Positions 45,975-58,727 of a DNA stretch of 64,000 bases are shown here, piece after piece (position 1 is the stretch's first letter; every line of letters starts with the position of its first letter). The position numbers were made by a program, and so were the translations under genes. Source of the stretch: Schistocephalus solidus. Taxonomy: Eukaryota > Platyhelminthes > Cestoda > Diphyllobothriidea > Diphyllobothriidae. A model generated the notes under the pieces. That model was not told where the DNA came from. It made no database searches and worked only from the letters and a program-made list of their open reading frames with translations. Where the stretch lies: NCBI GenBank assembly GCA_017591395.1, contig WEDG01004631.1:82447-146446 (forward strand). The letters run 5' to 3'.

Positions 45975-46575
45975 ATGAACAGAGTTCTTGACCCAGCGAT
46001 CGTGTCTATTTCTTCCAAACTCCATTCCTGTCTGTCTGGCTCGCTTCTTTTTGGTTTTCAGTTGGTCTGGCTTATAGCTGCATGAATGGTGCTTGTTATG
46101 CTGAGACAGCACTGGTTAATGACATGCACTTTTGGAACTAGGTTGAGTCGGCGTGAGACCTTAACTACTGCAATATGCACGTGCAGCTACACCGGGCATT
46201 ACGCCTAACATCATTATCAGTGGGCTGAAATGCTCAAAAGACCCACCGGTGCTAGAGAGAGGAAAAAACAAGAGGGAAGCCAATCTTCTTTTGCTTCTAT
46301 TGCCTTTTTTAACATAACCAAATGATTTACCCTGAGTAGAAGGAATGCCAGGCCGGTGATTAAGTAGCAGAAAATAGAATTCGACGCCAGATTTAATAAG
46401 CCTATTTCCTAAACCTCCCTCAATGGGCATTGAGTATGAGGAAGCCCGGAACTATGAGGAGATAATTAGCAGGAAGATATTGGAGAGTGAGTTCTAATTT
46501 GTAAGAATATACAGAGATGCAATAGAGGGAGCGCAGATGACACGTTCTTAAACCTTCAGCTCTTTGTGGATGGTA
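45975..46575. other. No gene recognised
   Basis: Perhaps the rest of a PLE 3' end. No coding remnant is recognised. Confidence 0.35.
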
Positions 46576-46960
46576 GCTGTTAACCGTTCATACCCGGCAG
46601 TTCGACCGTCGATTTCGACGATGTCCACCGTATGCTCCATGGAAGGGTGGAGCAGGGACGGTGACTTGCGCGTGAATTATTTTAAAGTGATAGTAGACTT
46701 GCGCTGCATCTACCGCCCTCTCTCCTCCTCCCCCACCTGAGCCCGGTGTCAAGACAGAGTCAAGAAGACCGGAGGCGGGAGAGGACGCAGGTGACTGGCA
46801 CGGCTGGGTCCCTTAAGTCCAAGCCGCCCCTAGGCGTGCCACCACACCTCCATGTTCGGCATTTGTTAGCGGAGCGCAACCCGAATAACGCCTGCCGTGC
46901 CCTGATGTGGCCCCCGTGTTGGTCCAACGCATCTACCACGTGGCCCGTTTAGGGGGCACA
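46576..46960 (+). repeat. Dispersed repeat family 2, plus copy
   Basis: In order: CGGCAGTTCGACCGTCG (about 46588), CCACCGTATGCTCCATG, GGGACGGTGACTTGCG, GTAGACTTGCGCTGCATCTA (about 46691), CTCTCTCCTCCTCC, GCCCGGTGTCAAGACAGAGT (about 46742), AAGAAGACCGGAGGCGGGAG. The least decayed copy of the family here. Confidence 0.7.
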
Positions 46961-49900
46961 TCCATTCATACACACTTATTTGATGGGTTGCACATCAGTA
47001 GTCAAAAAGGACGTATGTTTTTCAGTACAGTTCCTAAATTGCGCATCTTGATGTAGTTTTTAAGTGGACTTTTATTAAATTTTGGTAATGCTCTGAATGG
47101 TCAGGGAGATGGGGTACCGCATTACGTATTTCTGGAAATTTGCATTTTAATAACCCCACTATTAACTCGAGAACACATATATAACGCTCAGTTTATATTT
47201 ACAAAGGCGTGATCAGCTTTTTTTAAGAAAAAAAATTTCTCGTTTATAAAGTTAATCAAACTGACAATTTTTACGCAAGTAAAGTATATTATTGGTTAAA
47301 AAATGACTCCAAGCGTATACGCTGAGACGTGGATCGGGCACACTCGCGTACACATTGAAATCAGACCTACGATTAGAAAATCTTGTGTTGCGTTTTTCAA
47401 TGGTTGTTTTAATGGATTGACCAGGGAACGGTCTCTTCACTCGTAAATTAGATGTGGTAATCAGACATCCAATCGGATATTGAAATTTTTGACCAATATA
47501 CTTCCCTGCTTATCCCGGGTGACTGGCATCGGGATATTGAATAGACTCAGAAAATGACTGCTTATCATACATTTCCATGAATGGTATAACAAAGTGCGGT
47601 CGCTTATGTATGCAATATTATTCGTGTTAGTGGCGCGCAATTTCCCCCTTAATCTTCAGTTCCTTTCTCTGTAATTGGGTTCTGTCGTGCCCGCGCTACC
47701 ATTCGTAAAACGGACTGCTACCACACATAGCACCTTGGATCGGAGTCCAGCTCACTCATTTATTGAAGCCATAGTCTCGTGATTCAATGCGTCTGAAAGA
47801 CCTTACTTATTTAATCAGTGTTCCCAGATTACGGTCTGGGGTATATAAAATGTTTCACTCTGGAAACTGGAGCATAAACCAGAAGGAAGATTGGGTGACC
47901 AACTGATAAACAGAACCCCTCGTAGATGCGTTCTGCAGTGGCACTAAATATGCGAAAATCGCGTCTGGGATTTTGCCCAATATCCACGCTGACAGTGCGT
48001 TTAAGCACTGAACATTTGATAATTTAATTTAAACCTAACAACACAAAAAAACTCTGCAACTTACCCCGAACGCATGTAAGAGCAGGAGGGAAAACCTATT
48101 GTTTGCAATAATCCAGTTACGTAATCAGTCTCTTTTGAACTCCCCGGTGTGTCTGCTGATTCAAAGCTCACTGAGTCTCGTCCAGTCCTGAGGTATGATC
48201 TCTGTGGTATACTCGCTGCGCGCGACACGTTAATACACTCAAACAGGTGACAGCAGTGCGCGCAGGCCCTCGAAACGTCTGATACACGTGTGAGCCAATC
48301 AGAGCGTGGCGCTGTCAGTCAGCATGTGCCGAGGCGTCAAGGTCGCTGTCAGTGGACCTGCATACCCGCTTGTGCCACGGAAATCAGTATTCAAACCCAG
48401 AGGCCGGATGACAAGGCGCGTCCGAAGGCGATGGCCTCCTAAACAGTAACCTCTGAGTGCCAAATGGTAAACTGAACTAACGCTTTTGCTACGAGTCTGC
48501 GCAGCAAGCGAGCGGTAATAAGTTGACTGGGGGCAGACAAATGCGTGCGCACAGGTCCAGAAGCAGGCGGAAGTTGCAGTTTTGCAATCACTGAAAACTG
48601 ACTCATGCGGAAACATTTCCAAAGCAAAGCATCCGACTGTAAAAAGTTGGTGCGCTCGGATATGCTAAAAGCCGGGCAGCATTGAGCCTTCACGTAACTA
48701 AAAAAACGGTGGGTTAAAAAGCGGAGGAGGCCGGAGGTTGAAGAACGGAAAGGGGTGGCACTGAGGTGAGGTCTCAGCCACTCTCTATGAAAGCCGGATA
48801 CATTGGCCTATCATGGGAACTTGGAGGCTAAGAACGGAGAGAGTGTGGTGAATTATAATCAATTCTGTCGCACACACGGCCAAATTGTGGTGCATACGGA
48901 GGACGCTCACGATGATCGAACTGTAAGTCATATTCCAAGGAAAGAAGAGCATGCAGCTATTACTATTTCAACTTTAGGATTAGGCAAGCCCAAGATATAA
49001 TGGGACATGAAACTGCCTAATTGTTTGTGGCGTAATATTGGTGAAAACTTATGAAAAGGATAATTATTCATTTTTACACGTTCAGGTTTGATCATAGACC
49101 CCTTGGTTTATTCCTCACTTTTTTCTGATCAGTAATTCGGAGGCCATATTTTAGTCTGGAACCCAAGCAGATTTCCATTTGAAAGGCAATAATCACGCGG
49201 ATAAATTTAAGGTTCTAGTGTTTTGACAGACATCCGTACGAGTGCGACGTCGATTCACGTGATCATAAGCAGTGATCTTCATCAGAGCAGACATAGAGGC
49301 ACATGTGATCTGCAATTATACCCATAATTTGACTTATATATCTTTCACATGCACCTCACTCCCTCAGGACTCCTGGCACAACAATAAATCATCTGTCACA
49401 TAAACGTGTGTGGTCTCTGCAGTTTCATTATCCATACGGCCCCTCCTTTATTGCTGCAAGAATGCGCATAGCATTTGGTTTCGATATCATTTTTTTACAA
49501 ATTCCTCTGAACCCTCCTACGACCTCGAGTTTGAAATCCGCCTTGGGCCAACACAGTCGATTGCTGGTTAGCTATGTTTAATTTTTGTTCAATTTTTTTT
49601 TTAAGATTTTCTGTAGAAGGAGAGTTGACTCTCACGTCAATTAACTTCCGCTTTGCGCGTGATTATAACCCATGCCGGAGTTATTGCTGGGAGCACTGTT
49701 GATGAAATAAGGTCGCACAGACTGCAGCAATATGAGCCTCAAGTGCACATACCACTCCAGGCTGGGAATGAACGACTTTCGGCTTCGTTGGTGGGACAAA
49801 GCCCAACTGAATTATACATTCCGACTTTAAACGAATGCGGACTTCATAATCTGAGTGACTCCTGTACATTATGCTTATAAACAAAGAGATCTTTTGGATA

Positions 49901-50729
49901 CCAATCACAATTTCCTAAAGGGTAGTAAGTTACTAAACTTATAATAGCCGAGCACCAAGATATCAAGCTCAATAGAGAAATGATAAACGAATGAGGAAGC
50001 CGAAAGACGAATTAAAATCTCCGTTAAAAGACCCACGGATTTTCATGAGGAGATGAAATAAATTAACTGAAAATTGTTTTTTAAGTAAAAAATTAGCTTC
50101 GTAACGCCAGGTGCTCTTTTTTTACCTGAACTAAATAGAAAACTTTACCACACCGTAGCCCACTTGATCTGAGGGTAGCGAGAATCTGGTATCAAATTTC
50201 GTCTTACTGTGACCTTAAAACGATTCCCTCAGCATTAACTGGTTTTCATAACGGAAATATTGGATTTCTACAATATATCGGCAATGCATCTAATGCTACC
50301 AAGCATGTCAATGGTTGATCTTGTCCACGTATGAGCACTTTCGGGTAACCTGGCTATCTACGTCCCATAGTTATGCCATGAGGGATGATATGTCTGAGTA
50401 AATGCTAGACTGTGCCTGGTGCGCCTTTTTGAATTCGATGGGTCCTTTTAAAGTACTCCCCGAGAAATGGCGAACAGCATCCGGTTGGCCTGAACTACTG
50501 GCCTCATTGCCGTTCTTCTAACCAAGAAACCAGCAGTGAGATTCATGCAGTCCACTGCCTGATGCACTAGTATTAAATAAACAGCTTTGGCTGTCCACGG
50601 CCGATTTTGTACAAAAATTCTGCACTCGGTCCATACTTCCTTAGATGCTAGACTGGTTTTCCGATAAAAGCCAAAATGCGAGTCCCATAAATAAATTAAG
50701 AGCAGGAAGATGCAATGGCTGGGACAAGT
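46961..50729. other. No gene recognised
   Basis: Anonymous. 48150-48760 is relatively GC- and CpG-rich and contains an isolated CGAAACGTC (about 48271), but no full hammerhead. Confidence 0.4.
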
Positions 50730-50890
50730 AATTTATTCGCCTGACGTTTTGAATTCTAGGTCGAACGCACCTACAGAGACACTATCAGATACCGGTAATT
50801 CGTATACAGCGAGTTGCATTATTTAAAGGGCGCAGTTGCTATGCTACTGCATACTCATAGCAATTACCAGCTCGCCTTCATCGGGGGATG
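50730..50890 (-). repeat. PLE terminal segment with hammerhead remnant, minus strand
   Basis: On the minus strand it matches 52095-52230 (plus) over ~130 bp, sharing ATGCAGTAGCATAGCAACTG, a TATAAAT-like block, ATGCAACTC.CTGT and AGAATTC..AACGTCAGGCGAA. It lies 3' of the minus-strand PLE coding remnant, where a PLE terminal repeat belongs. Its hammerhead core is decayed (about 50739-50780). Confidence 0.6.
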
Positions 50891-51009
50891 ACTGTACGCT
50901 GGTGTGCTAATTGTTTGATGGCCAGCATGAGGGGTGGTATTCGCTGAAATTTCATCACGCGTGTCGAAAGTTGGCGTGATGATGGCTCGGTCACCTGACG
51001 TTGGAAAAT

Positions 51010-52085
51010 GCGTTCACCTGAGCGCTCCCCGGGTGACTGAATGTTTTGGCCAAACTGAGTCTCAACACCGAATATAGGTTGGGGAGGTCATCGCACTGGT
51101 TTATAAACTGGGAGCCTGTAAACTATGATTCAATTAACTCGCGGCGTGCGCGATCATCGTCTCTCGCGAGGATTTCGGCTTCATTAAACTTGAATTTGTG
51201 GTCGGTCATCGCCGAATGAGCCGCGACTTGAGAACTCGCGTCATTTCGCCGCACTACTGCCACGTGTTCGGCAATTCACGTCCGAAACAGTCTTCCAGTG
51301 ACTCCGACATAGTTGCTTTGCCCACATCTGCAACAAATACGATTGACAACATAAAATTTTTCTGGCCGCTACAGTGGGTCTTTTGGTCTCATTACCTAAC
51401 TCCTAATGGCTGCTTTCAGTCTGTGTGTGACTCCAAATCCAAGTGGTGCGAAGAGGTGGCTGACGGCATCCGAGAAGCTCACCAATATTTACGGTCGGTG
51501 TGATTTTGTCGCTTCTCTCCTTTGCACATGCACTGGTTGATGAAGTTACGCGGGTAGCCATTTTCACTTAACACCCGTCAAAGATATAATAATACGATAA
51601 GCTTGTCTTTCGGCTACTCGCAGTACGTCTCAACATGCCGATATAGCGTCCTTATGCCACTGCGTTTGAGGCTGATTGGGTGGTTGCTGTTGAAGTTTAG
51701 TAATTGCATCGTATTTGTCGCTTTTCTGAACACTTTGGTCCTTAGGCTACCACAATCTTAGCGACAGGCGGGGACGCTGTGGGGCACCAGCTTGTTGTTC
51801 TTTTGGTTCTCCATCTGAAATTTTATTCCTCAGAATACACTGTTGAGGCGTTCTTGGAACGTGAGCATCTTATCCCATTCGATGCCGACGGAGGTTTCAT
51901 CCACATACCGAGCCTAGAATTTCGGTCTCTGGTGTTGGATGACCAGTGAATCCAAGAGTTGTAGAACCCCCTCGGTTATGGGGCCAGAGATCTGCGAACC
52001 CAATGGTGTTCCCTTCGCCTGTTCGTAGATTGTTCCGCCAAATGCAGCAGAGAATAGTCATGAACGATGAAAGGCAGTCGCTAAT
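51010..52085 (-). pseudogene. Penelope-like element: reverse transcriptase C-terminus and GIY-YIG nuclease, decayed
   Basis: Reading the minus strand from about 52060: TIYEQAKGTPLGSQISGPIT, a stretch with EGVLQLLDSLV, then a stop, then ARYVDETSVGIEWDKMLTFQ. YVDE (51897-51908) takes the place of the YxDD catalytic motif, with its second Asp changed to Glu. Further on come a [18 protein letters not shown] block and a VETYCE-like block. The nuclease part reads CRCGQSNYVGVTGRLFRT (about 51290-51350), then IAEH, AAHSAMTDHKFKFNEAEILA and ARRELIES. Stops and frameshifts throughout mark it as dead. RT motif order plus GIY-YIG identifies the PLE class. Confidence 0.72.
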
Positions 52086-52094
52086 TGCCCTAGA

Positions 52095-52230
52095 TATGCA
52101 GTAGCATAGCAACTGCATCCTATAAATTATGCAACTCACTGTGTACCAAATATTATTATCTGGGACTGCCTGTGAGGATGGGTTCAATTTGGAATTCGAA
52201 ACGTCAGGCGAAGACCAGTCCAAGACCCAG
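52095..52230 (+). repeat. PLE terminal segment, inverted relative to the coding remnant
   Basis: Plus-strand counterpart of 50730-50890, so the decayed PLE sits between inverted copies of its own terminal segment. 5' inverted pieces are known for Penelope insertions. Confidence 0.6.
52168..52209 (+). ncRNA. PLE-type hammerhead ribozyme motif
   Basis: Stem I GCCT (52168-52171)/AGGC (52206-52209). Core GTGAGGA (52172-52178; only C3 differs from CTGANGA). T, then stem II GGGTTC (52180-52185)/GAATTC (52192-52197) paired at six positions with two G.T. GAAA (52198-52201), CG, T16.1, C17 (52205). Best-paired PLE-type copy in the window. Confidence 0.55.
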
Positions 52231-52429
52231 AAACTAATTACGCAAACTGAAGAACTGATGCCTTTGCAGTTGCCTGTATATACACGGGTGTTTCTCAACA
52301 GGTTGATTGGCTTTCTCAGATCTCAGTTTTCCGCTGTCTTCCATATATTAAAGCAGGGTATTCTGTCGTTGTCTTACAAAACTCTTTTTCAGATTCTTCA
52401 AATAAAACTATGCTAGGAATTTGCTCATC

Positions 52430-52705
52430 GATCGATCACAGGACTCACTTGTCCCGTTTTGCCTTGAGGCTCGTTCTAGAGCCCAACTAGCAGCCGCACT
52501 GCGGCTAGTATTATAATAGGCAGAATAACACTACCAACAAAGGGAGACTGGAATGGCGCTTTCTGGCTTACTAGCCATCATCAACCAGATTATTGGACTT
52601 CAGCTGGGTCACCATCTGGGTATGAGTATGGCTGACTGACGACGGCTAAATAGCCAGAAATAGTCAATCCAGTCTCCCTTGTCTTTGCCTGTAATGCCAT
52701 TCTGC
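52430..52705. repeat. SINE-H pieces: minus 5' segment, minus 3' part, inverted plus body
   Basis: Minus 5' segment (52430-52512) joins head-to-tail to a minus tail and ribozyme (52513-52595), then an inverted plus body (52600-52705). Both tRNA-like heads have been lost. Confidence 0.75.
52630..52674 (+). ncRNA. SINE-H hammerhead motif, degenerate
   Basis: CTGACGA core (52636-52642, N7 = C, allowed), stem II GGC-TAAATA-GCC, GAAA kept. Stem III and the NUH triplet are mutated (AGTCAAT). Confidence 0.4.
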
Positions 52706-55700
52706 TTAAATTATTTTTTTATATATTTTTAATTGCCCCCGTCGCTCAATTCTCAGGTTCTGTGATTTTCAATTTCCATAGCGCACAAAAACTCACAAAT
52801 GTTAAATAAAGGTACTACGGAATCGTTCATGCTAGTGTTTAAAATACAAGGGCATCTCAAGGAAACGCGTTGTTACACTAGCTGTACCTTTTCACTCATA
52901 AATCACGTGAGTGTTTCGCAGCAGGTGTGGTCGTAGTAACCTCCTGCCGCCGCTAGGCGCTTCGTTCGGTTGTCAAACTACCAAAGTGGCAAACCTTTTC
53001 TGGACACCGCCCCCATTCCAGAACGGTGATCGTGTCAAGACGTCGAGTGTCACATACTAAGCTACTATGCCGTGTTTGCACACAGCCTTCATGCCCCGAA
53101 AAACTAAATCGTCGCGCCACCGGTTAGACTCTGTTTACATGCGGACGGCCTTTGTGTAAAAAAACCAGACACCAAAATAAGTTCAGTGCGCCTTCTGCAC
53201 AAGGCCTTTACCATATTTCGCAGTAGGTGTAATCTAATTATTTCCTTTGCATCCGACAAAGGACTCATATTAATGTCTGCAAACCGCACAATCACGCAGT
53301 GGTTAGTAAGTCGGTTATAAAGTAGGTCGATGGTGAATTCTGGGTAGTGCGTTTATGCAAACCATAGGTAAACGCACCAGCAAACTGAGCTGAATCTCAC
53401 GGTTAGATTGCTGCGTAGGTCGGACAGCGAGCACGCGCGTGCAAATGGGAAAAGATGGAGAGGGAGAGAGTGGTGCCGTCACATGGGATTCCATCCCCAC
53501 TGCACTTCAGCCGAATCATCACTATAAATATCTTACGCACTTTTAAACAATCAAATCGGTGTAAAAGTCGTAGTGTGACAAGTTGCGATCCGGTAGAGTG
53601 AATCGGTTCACTCAAAATGAAGAGGCAGGTTTGATGGCTCCTTTTGAATGCGACCTCTATGGTTCAGCTAGACAGCTGTGACCTGAGTCACTCTCTTTTT
53701 CTGTCGAAATCTGGACCAGGTCGTGTGTGGCACGCGCAGAGGTGTTAGTCAGCTTTAGCACCTACTGTGCTTATGCCAGGGGTGAAGCAGAGGCTGCATA
53801 AACCTTATATCACTAGGAGCAACTTCACATGAAGTCAATATCCTATGTCCGCACTTCTGTGGAACACACGGTGCACATGAAGTCATTTTCGGTGACCAAA
53901 CTGACGATTTATGCTAGCGATTGCATTAATATAAGCAGTTATGGTAGTGGGTGTAGCAATAGCAAAATCAATAGTGGTAGAAAGTAGTAATGTTGGTGGT
54001 GTTAACTAAAATCACATAAGGAACGACTGTAACAGCAGATATAGTTGTGCTAAGAACAAGATAAAGCACCTATCTCTTTCCCCAGCCTCCAGCTTCTCGC
54101 ACTCAAGCACTCAAGCACTCAAACGCAACAGCTCTGGTGGTACACCTGCCAGGCGTGAATCAGAGGTAGTTCAAATTTCAGATCTATTTTTTGTTCGGCT
54201 TTTTTATGACGTACTATATTGGGGTAATGCCATGCCATATAACGAAGAATACAGTGGTACACAGAGGTAGTGCGAATCGACGAGGATGGAAAGTTTGATT
54301 GTAGGTATACCTGAACAAATAGCTCAAATGGAGTTGTGAGTTGTTTCAAATGTCTGTATATTTAAAGTTTTGCTTCACAAGATAGGGTTCTTGGTAACGT
54401 AGTAGGTTTCTCTGCCTGCTGTCCTTGAAAAAAACACTGCAGACTGAACCACGGGGCTCAACAGTCGAAAAAAACTCGAGTTAGTGTTCCTTATTTTTGC
54501 AAACAAGTTTATAATCGCTATTGTGAGTTGTGAGTAAAACTAGGTGACAGGAACTTAAAATGTGGCCCAAATCAGCGAACAAATGATAAGTCAGTGATTA
54601 ATACGGGACCGGTTAGAATTTGATGTCTATGGATAAGCTAAATGAAAAAATGAGAGCGCCAACCTTAACCTTACCTTATCCATTGTTTTATTTAGGGTAA
54701 GCATTCGCAGCCGGGTTAGTAGGGTCATACAATTGCTTGTTGCCCCGACATTTCTGCAGATTGCGTGATCCCGTGGCTTTGCCTCACGCCGACCAATACG
54801 CATGATATCTTTCCTAGCTGACATGACGCATTTTGATTCGGATCCTTGACGGGAGTAAGAATGGGGCCAGTTCTGCGTGATCTTTCAAAGCGGATGTGTT
54901 TTGAAATTACCGTGGCGTTCTAATAGTCACCGCTTGAATAGTTGCCATTTGAGCCACCATTTCGATCCAACTACCACTAAGAAACTATTGTACCACTCTG
55001 GCAACGAATGTTAACCATAACGAGCACAATGGATTGAGGTAGGATAGTCTGGCATTTAGTATAGTCGCTTAGTACACGCTGACCTGTCCTATGCTATCGT
55101 TCTGACATCTAAAAGACACTTAACCTCGTACAAAATTTCTCAACTTCAAATTTATAGAAATTAAAATGCTCGTATTGAGTTGGTTCCTGAAAAATATCAC
55201 TGGCTACACTACATTTTTAAGTCCACAGAGACAGAGTTGTCGTTTTCGACTGAGCAACAACGAGATGGCCCTATAAAACGCAGTTTGAAATGCCTCATGA
55301 TTTAAATATCCATTCGAGCAATGTATTGAGTCGTCTCTGATATCCTCCATGTACCTGCACATCTGTTTTATTCAGCAAAGGATGAGGTGCTTTGTTTCTA
55401 AATTAAAGGAATTACTAAATTAACGATGTCTTCCGTTTCACTCACAACTGTTTTGCTGACGATCGGACATGCAGTCGCCCTCAGAAAGCGGGAGGCAAAG
55501 ACTTCAATAATATGGGAGTATTGGTAATAGGCGTGAGGTAATCAAAACGACCAGATAGGTGTTTCCATCATAACCTCGTTAAAATCCACCATTCAATGGA
55601 AAAAATGCCAACGCGTAGCCCTGTACTATTCGACTTGATGTAGTATTCTATCGCCCACTAGGCCAAAATACGCCTTAATCAGGATTCTCGGAAGGACCCC

Positions 55701-56554
55701 AAAACGGTCTAATGACGTTGAATTTACCACCGGGTGCCAGCTAACTGTACGCGCTAACGCTGGCGATAGCCTTCTGCTAGCTTGGAGCTTTGATGATATT
55801 CACTCGGGGGCTGAAGGAAGTCACTTACTTATAAATGCTGGGAATTCAAATTATTTTCCAGCCGTGCACCCTTGACCGGGATTGCTGCCTGCCAGCGTAA
55901 AATATTTAACTGATGAAACTACGCCGGGGAAGACTGCTTCTGAAGTGACAGATGTGGTTTGAAAATTCTTGTTTCGGAAAAGACGCTGACTAAATCAGTC
56001 ACTAGCTCTTAGTTTAAGCCTTGAGTGGCAATGAGATGCCTGCCCACGTAAAACACATTTCATCTGCTAGCTGCAAGTTAAAGGAGACCAGCAGCAGATA
56101 GAATAATTCCCATGGTCGGCTGACGAATTAATTGTCAAAGGCTGACATATCCCTCACTCTGTCAGCGAAATGTGCAAAATTAATGCATTGCTTGCTCGCG
56201 TCTGATTGATAATGCTTCTTGAAATCGACACGACGTAACACGTCCTAATTCAGTTATCACTCCAAAAAGAATGTGAAACTCGCCAAGGAACTCGCCAAGG
56301 AAAGAGAGGTTGATAATCTGTTGTGCTCAGGAAAAAAATGCCGTATATCTAGCAGATTATTGGTCTGTGTTCCAATCAAGCTAATTCAGTTCATCTAAGG
56401 AGAGTGATTTGCATCAAAAAGCACAGGGAATTCTATGTTGGTGGACATTTACTCAAAAAATTATTTGCACCTTCAGAAGCAGTTTAGTTAACGTAATCAA
56501 TTGTATTTGCGTAAAACCTTGAATCTCGCATGAAAAAAAACAGACGTGATGGCA
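52706..56554. other. No gene recognised
   Basis: Anonymous. A loose GTA/GGT trinucleotide tract lies at about 53940-54005 and a short ACTCAAGC repeat at about 54100-54120. Confidence 0.4.
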
Positions 56555-57480
56555 AGGAATTACTGACAAAGACAAGGGAGAGTGGAATGGTCCTTTCTGG
56601 CTTATTAACCGTTATCAGACAGCAATTCCCAACCCCAGGCACTGCGGTACCCTAGGCTCGAAGTATTGACCTGTTGGTTAGAAGTCCAACGCTCTACCCA
56701 CTGCATCAGGAGCTCGTTACCTTGCCGATAATATTTAACAATGGTAGATGGGCTCTCACCGATCGGTTACAGGACTCCCTCCTCACCTTGTGCCTTGGAG
56801 CTCACTCTACAGTCCCGCCAGCAGCCGCAGGTGGCTAGTGATATGGGCAACATGATAATACCGACAAAGACAAGGTGGAGAGAGGGAGTCTTCCACAAGA
56901 AACCAGGGAATCTGGAATAGCTATTTCTGACTTATAAGGCAACGTCAGCTACCCATAACAGACTGCGGGTTTGCGACGCCTGAGGCTCGACCTCGCGTTC
57001 TTTCTAATATTATTGTAACCCTCTAACCATTTTTTACGAGCTCATTTTCTTATCAGTTGCTCTGAGGTATATTATCCATGATAGAGGGTGCTAAATGATC
57101 GCGTTATGCACATGCTCGTTCCGTTGTACTTTGAGGTTCAATTTATAGTCCTCACAGGCAGATCCTTGGAATGAGGAGTTCCGACAAAGCCAAGGGTGAT
57201 TGGAATGGGTATTGCGGACTTACCAGTCCTCCCTAGCCCGCTGAAATTTGAATGTGCGTCTTATGGTAGTCGCACTCTAATAGGTTAATGGTCGGCCAAT
57301 GGGAGTTGGGTTAGGCTGGTGGACGGCAGCTAATATGTCAAGATGGCTATCCTAGTCACCCTCGTTTTGTTTCGGCCCCCTTTCGAAATATATTATTGGT
57401 AACTAGGTGACTCCCTGCAAGGCCACGGTGTTGAAACTTAAGCCACAACGCAAGGAGCCCGATAGGTGAATGCACATGCA
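56555..57480. repeat. SINE-H head-to-tail array: three minus units, then an inverted plus piece
   Basis: Three minus-strand unit starts, recognised by GACAAAG.CAAGG at about 56564, 56862 and 57182, ~300-320 bp apart. Unit 1 keeps head variant A (about 56655-56715). Unit 2 carries a ~30-bp insertion near 56875-56905. Unit 3 is partial. A plus-strand body and 5' piece follow (57293-57480). All ribozyme cores here are mutated (for example CTGATAA). Confidence 0.78.
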
Positions 57481-58021
57481 ACATGCGCAAAATTGGGACA
57501 TTTTTAGTAAATAAGGTCAGTTTTTTGAGCCCCGTAAGTGTTTCAATGCAGAATAAGTTCAATTTTAGATGAGTATGTCCGGTTTGGCGTAACTGAAAAG
57601 TTGAACTGGTTCTTTGCAGGCATAAGGCGCATTCTGTCCTGTGCAACGCTTCACACATTATTAGTTAGCGGGCTTTTGATATTGAACTGTCACTTTTCTT
57701 CACTATTCACATGTAAATTTTCTTTTACGTACATGGGCTGGCCCATTCGCTTATTAGATACCCGTACGTACCACTTTTTGTTTATTGGTACTATCGCAAT
57801 GAGGTCATTTACAAGTGATGCCAGCACCATTTTAAAGGGAGACAAGCTAAAGCGAATGTTGTGACTCGTTCACAGACAACCGTTGACAAAACCGAGTGTT
57901 ACGGCTTTCACTCACTATGTATCGTTTGTTTTCGTCCGGTGTTAACACTTTTACGTATCAATTATTATCCATGGAGGTCATTTTGCTGAAAATTTTAAAA
58001 TGATGCCTTCAGCATACAGCG

Positions 58022-58024
<3 letters not shown>
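57481..58024. other. No gene recognised
   Basis: The open frame at 57538-57864 has no recognisable domain. Confidence 0.4.

Positions 58025-58062
<38 letters not shown>
58025..58062. repeat. (CT)n microsatellite
   Basis: About 19 uninterrupted CT units. Confidence 0.95.
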
Positions 58063-58069
<7 letters not shown>

Positions 58070-58727
58070 GCCACTGGTCATGACCCTTCAGTGTAGGTGT
58101 GAAGCGTGGCGCCACCATAAATTGAAACCTGGCGCTATATAACCATTATTCACACAATGCTGAACCCCGTTGAGTCATCGTGAGGGTGTGCACAGTGTAC
58201 ACTCCAGTCGAATCGAACACCTCTCAGCCAGGTAACACTAATGGCATAGTTTAGTGCTTAGAATTGACAAGATTCCTGAGGGCTGCGCAGCGAGGTGCCA
58301 AAGACCGTGCGTAGTTACCAGCAATTCCAATGGCCCCGGGGTATGATCGAAAAGTTGTCCTTGAATTTTTAATATTTGGACCCGCAGATATTCCGCTCTT
58401 AGCGTAGTTTTCATATATTTTACTTGTAAATGTTATGTTTTCCCAAATTCCGTAGATAGCGGTTTGGGAACTTGGAGTAAATTCTTCAACACGAACTACC
58501 TGAGGTTCTGGTCAAATATTTATGAAAATGTTTGAGTTAAAAGGCACACACTTCAGCAGGTTAACAAGGTCAGATGCCCATTCTGCCCGCAAGCAGCTAG
58601 GAATGTATAAATGCTCAGTAATTTACCATGCTTGTCTGGGCTTTAAGCCAGTACTTGTTGTTGGAGTGTGGTAAGTAAATAAGTATTTAAACTCTGATCA
58701 AGAAGTGATAAAAGTAGACGAGTCATA
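58063..58727. other. No gene recognised
   Basis: Anonymous sequence. Confidence 0.4.

Noticed and set aside
48270..48282. Isolated CGAAACGTC
   Set aside because: No CTGANGA core or paired stem II upstream.
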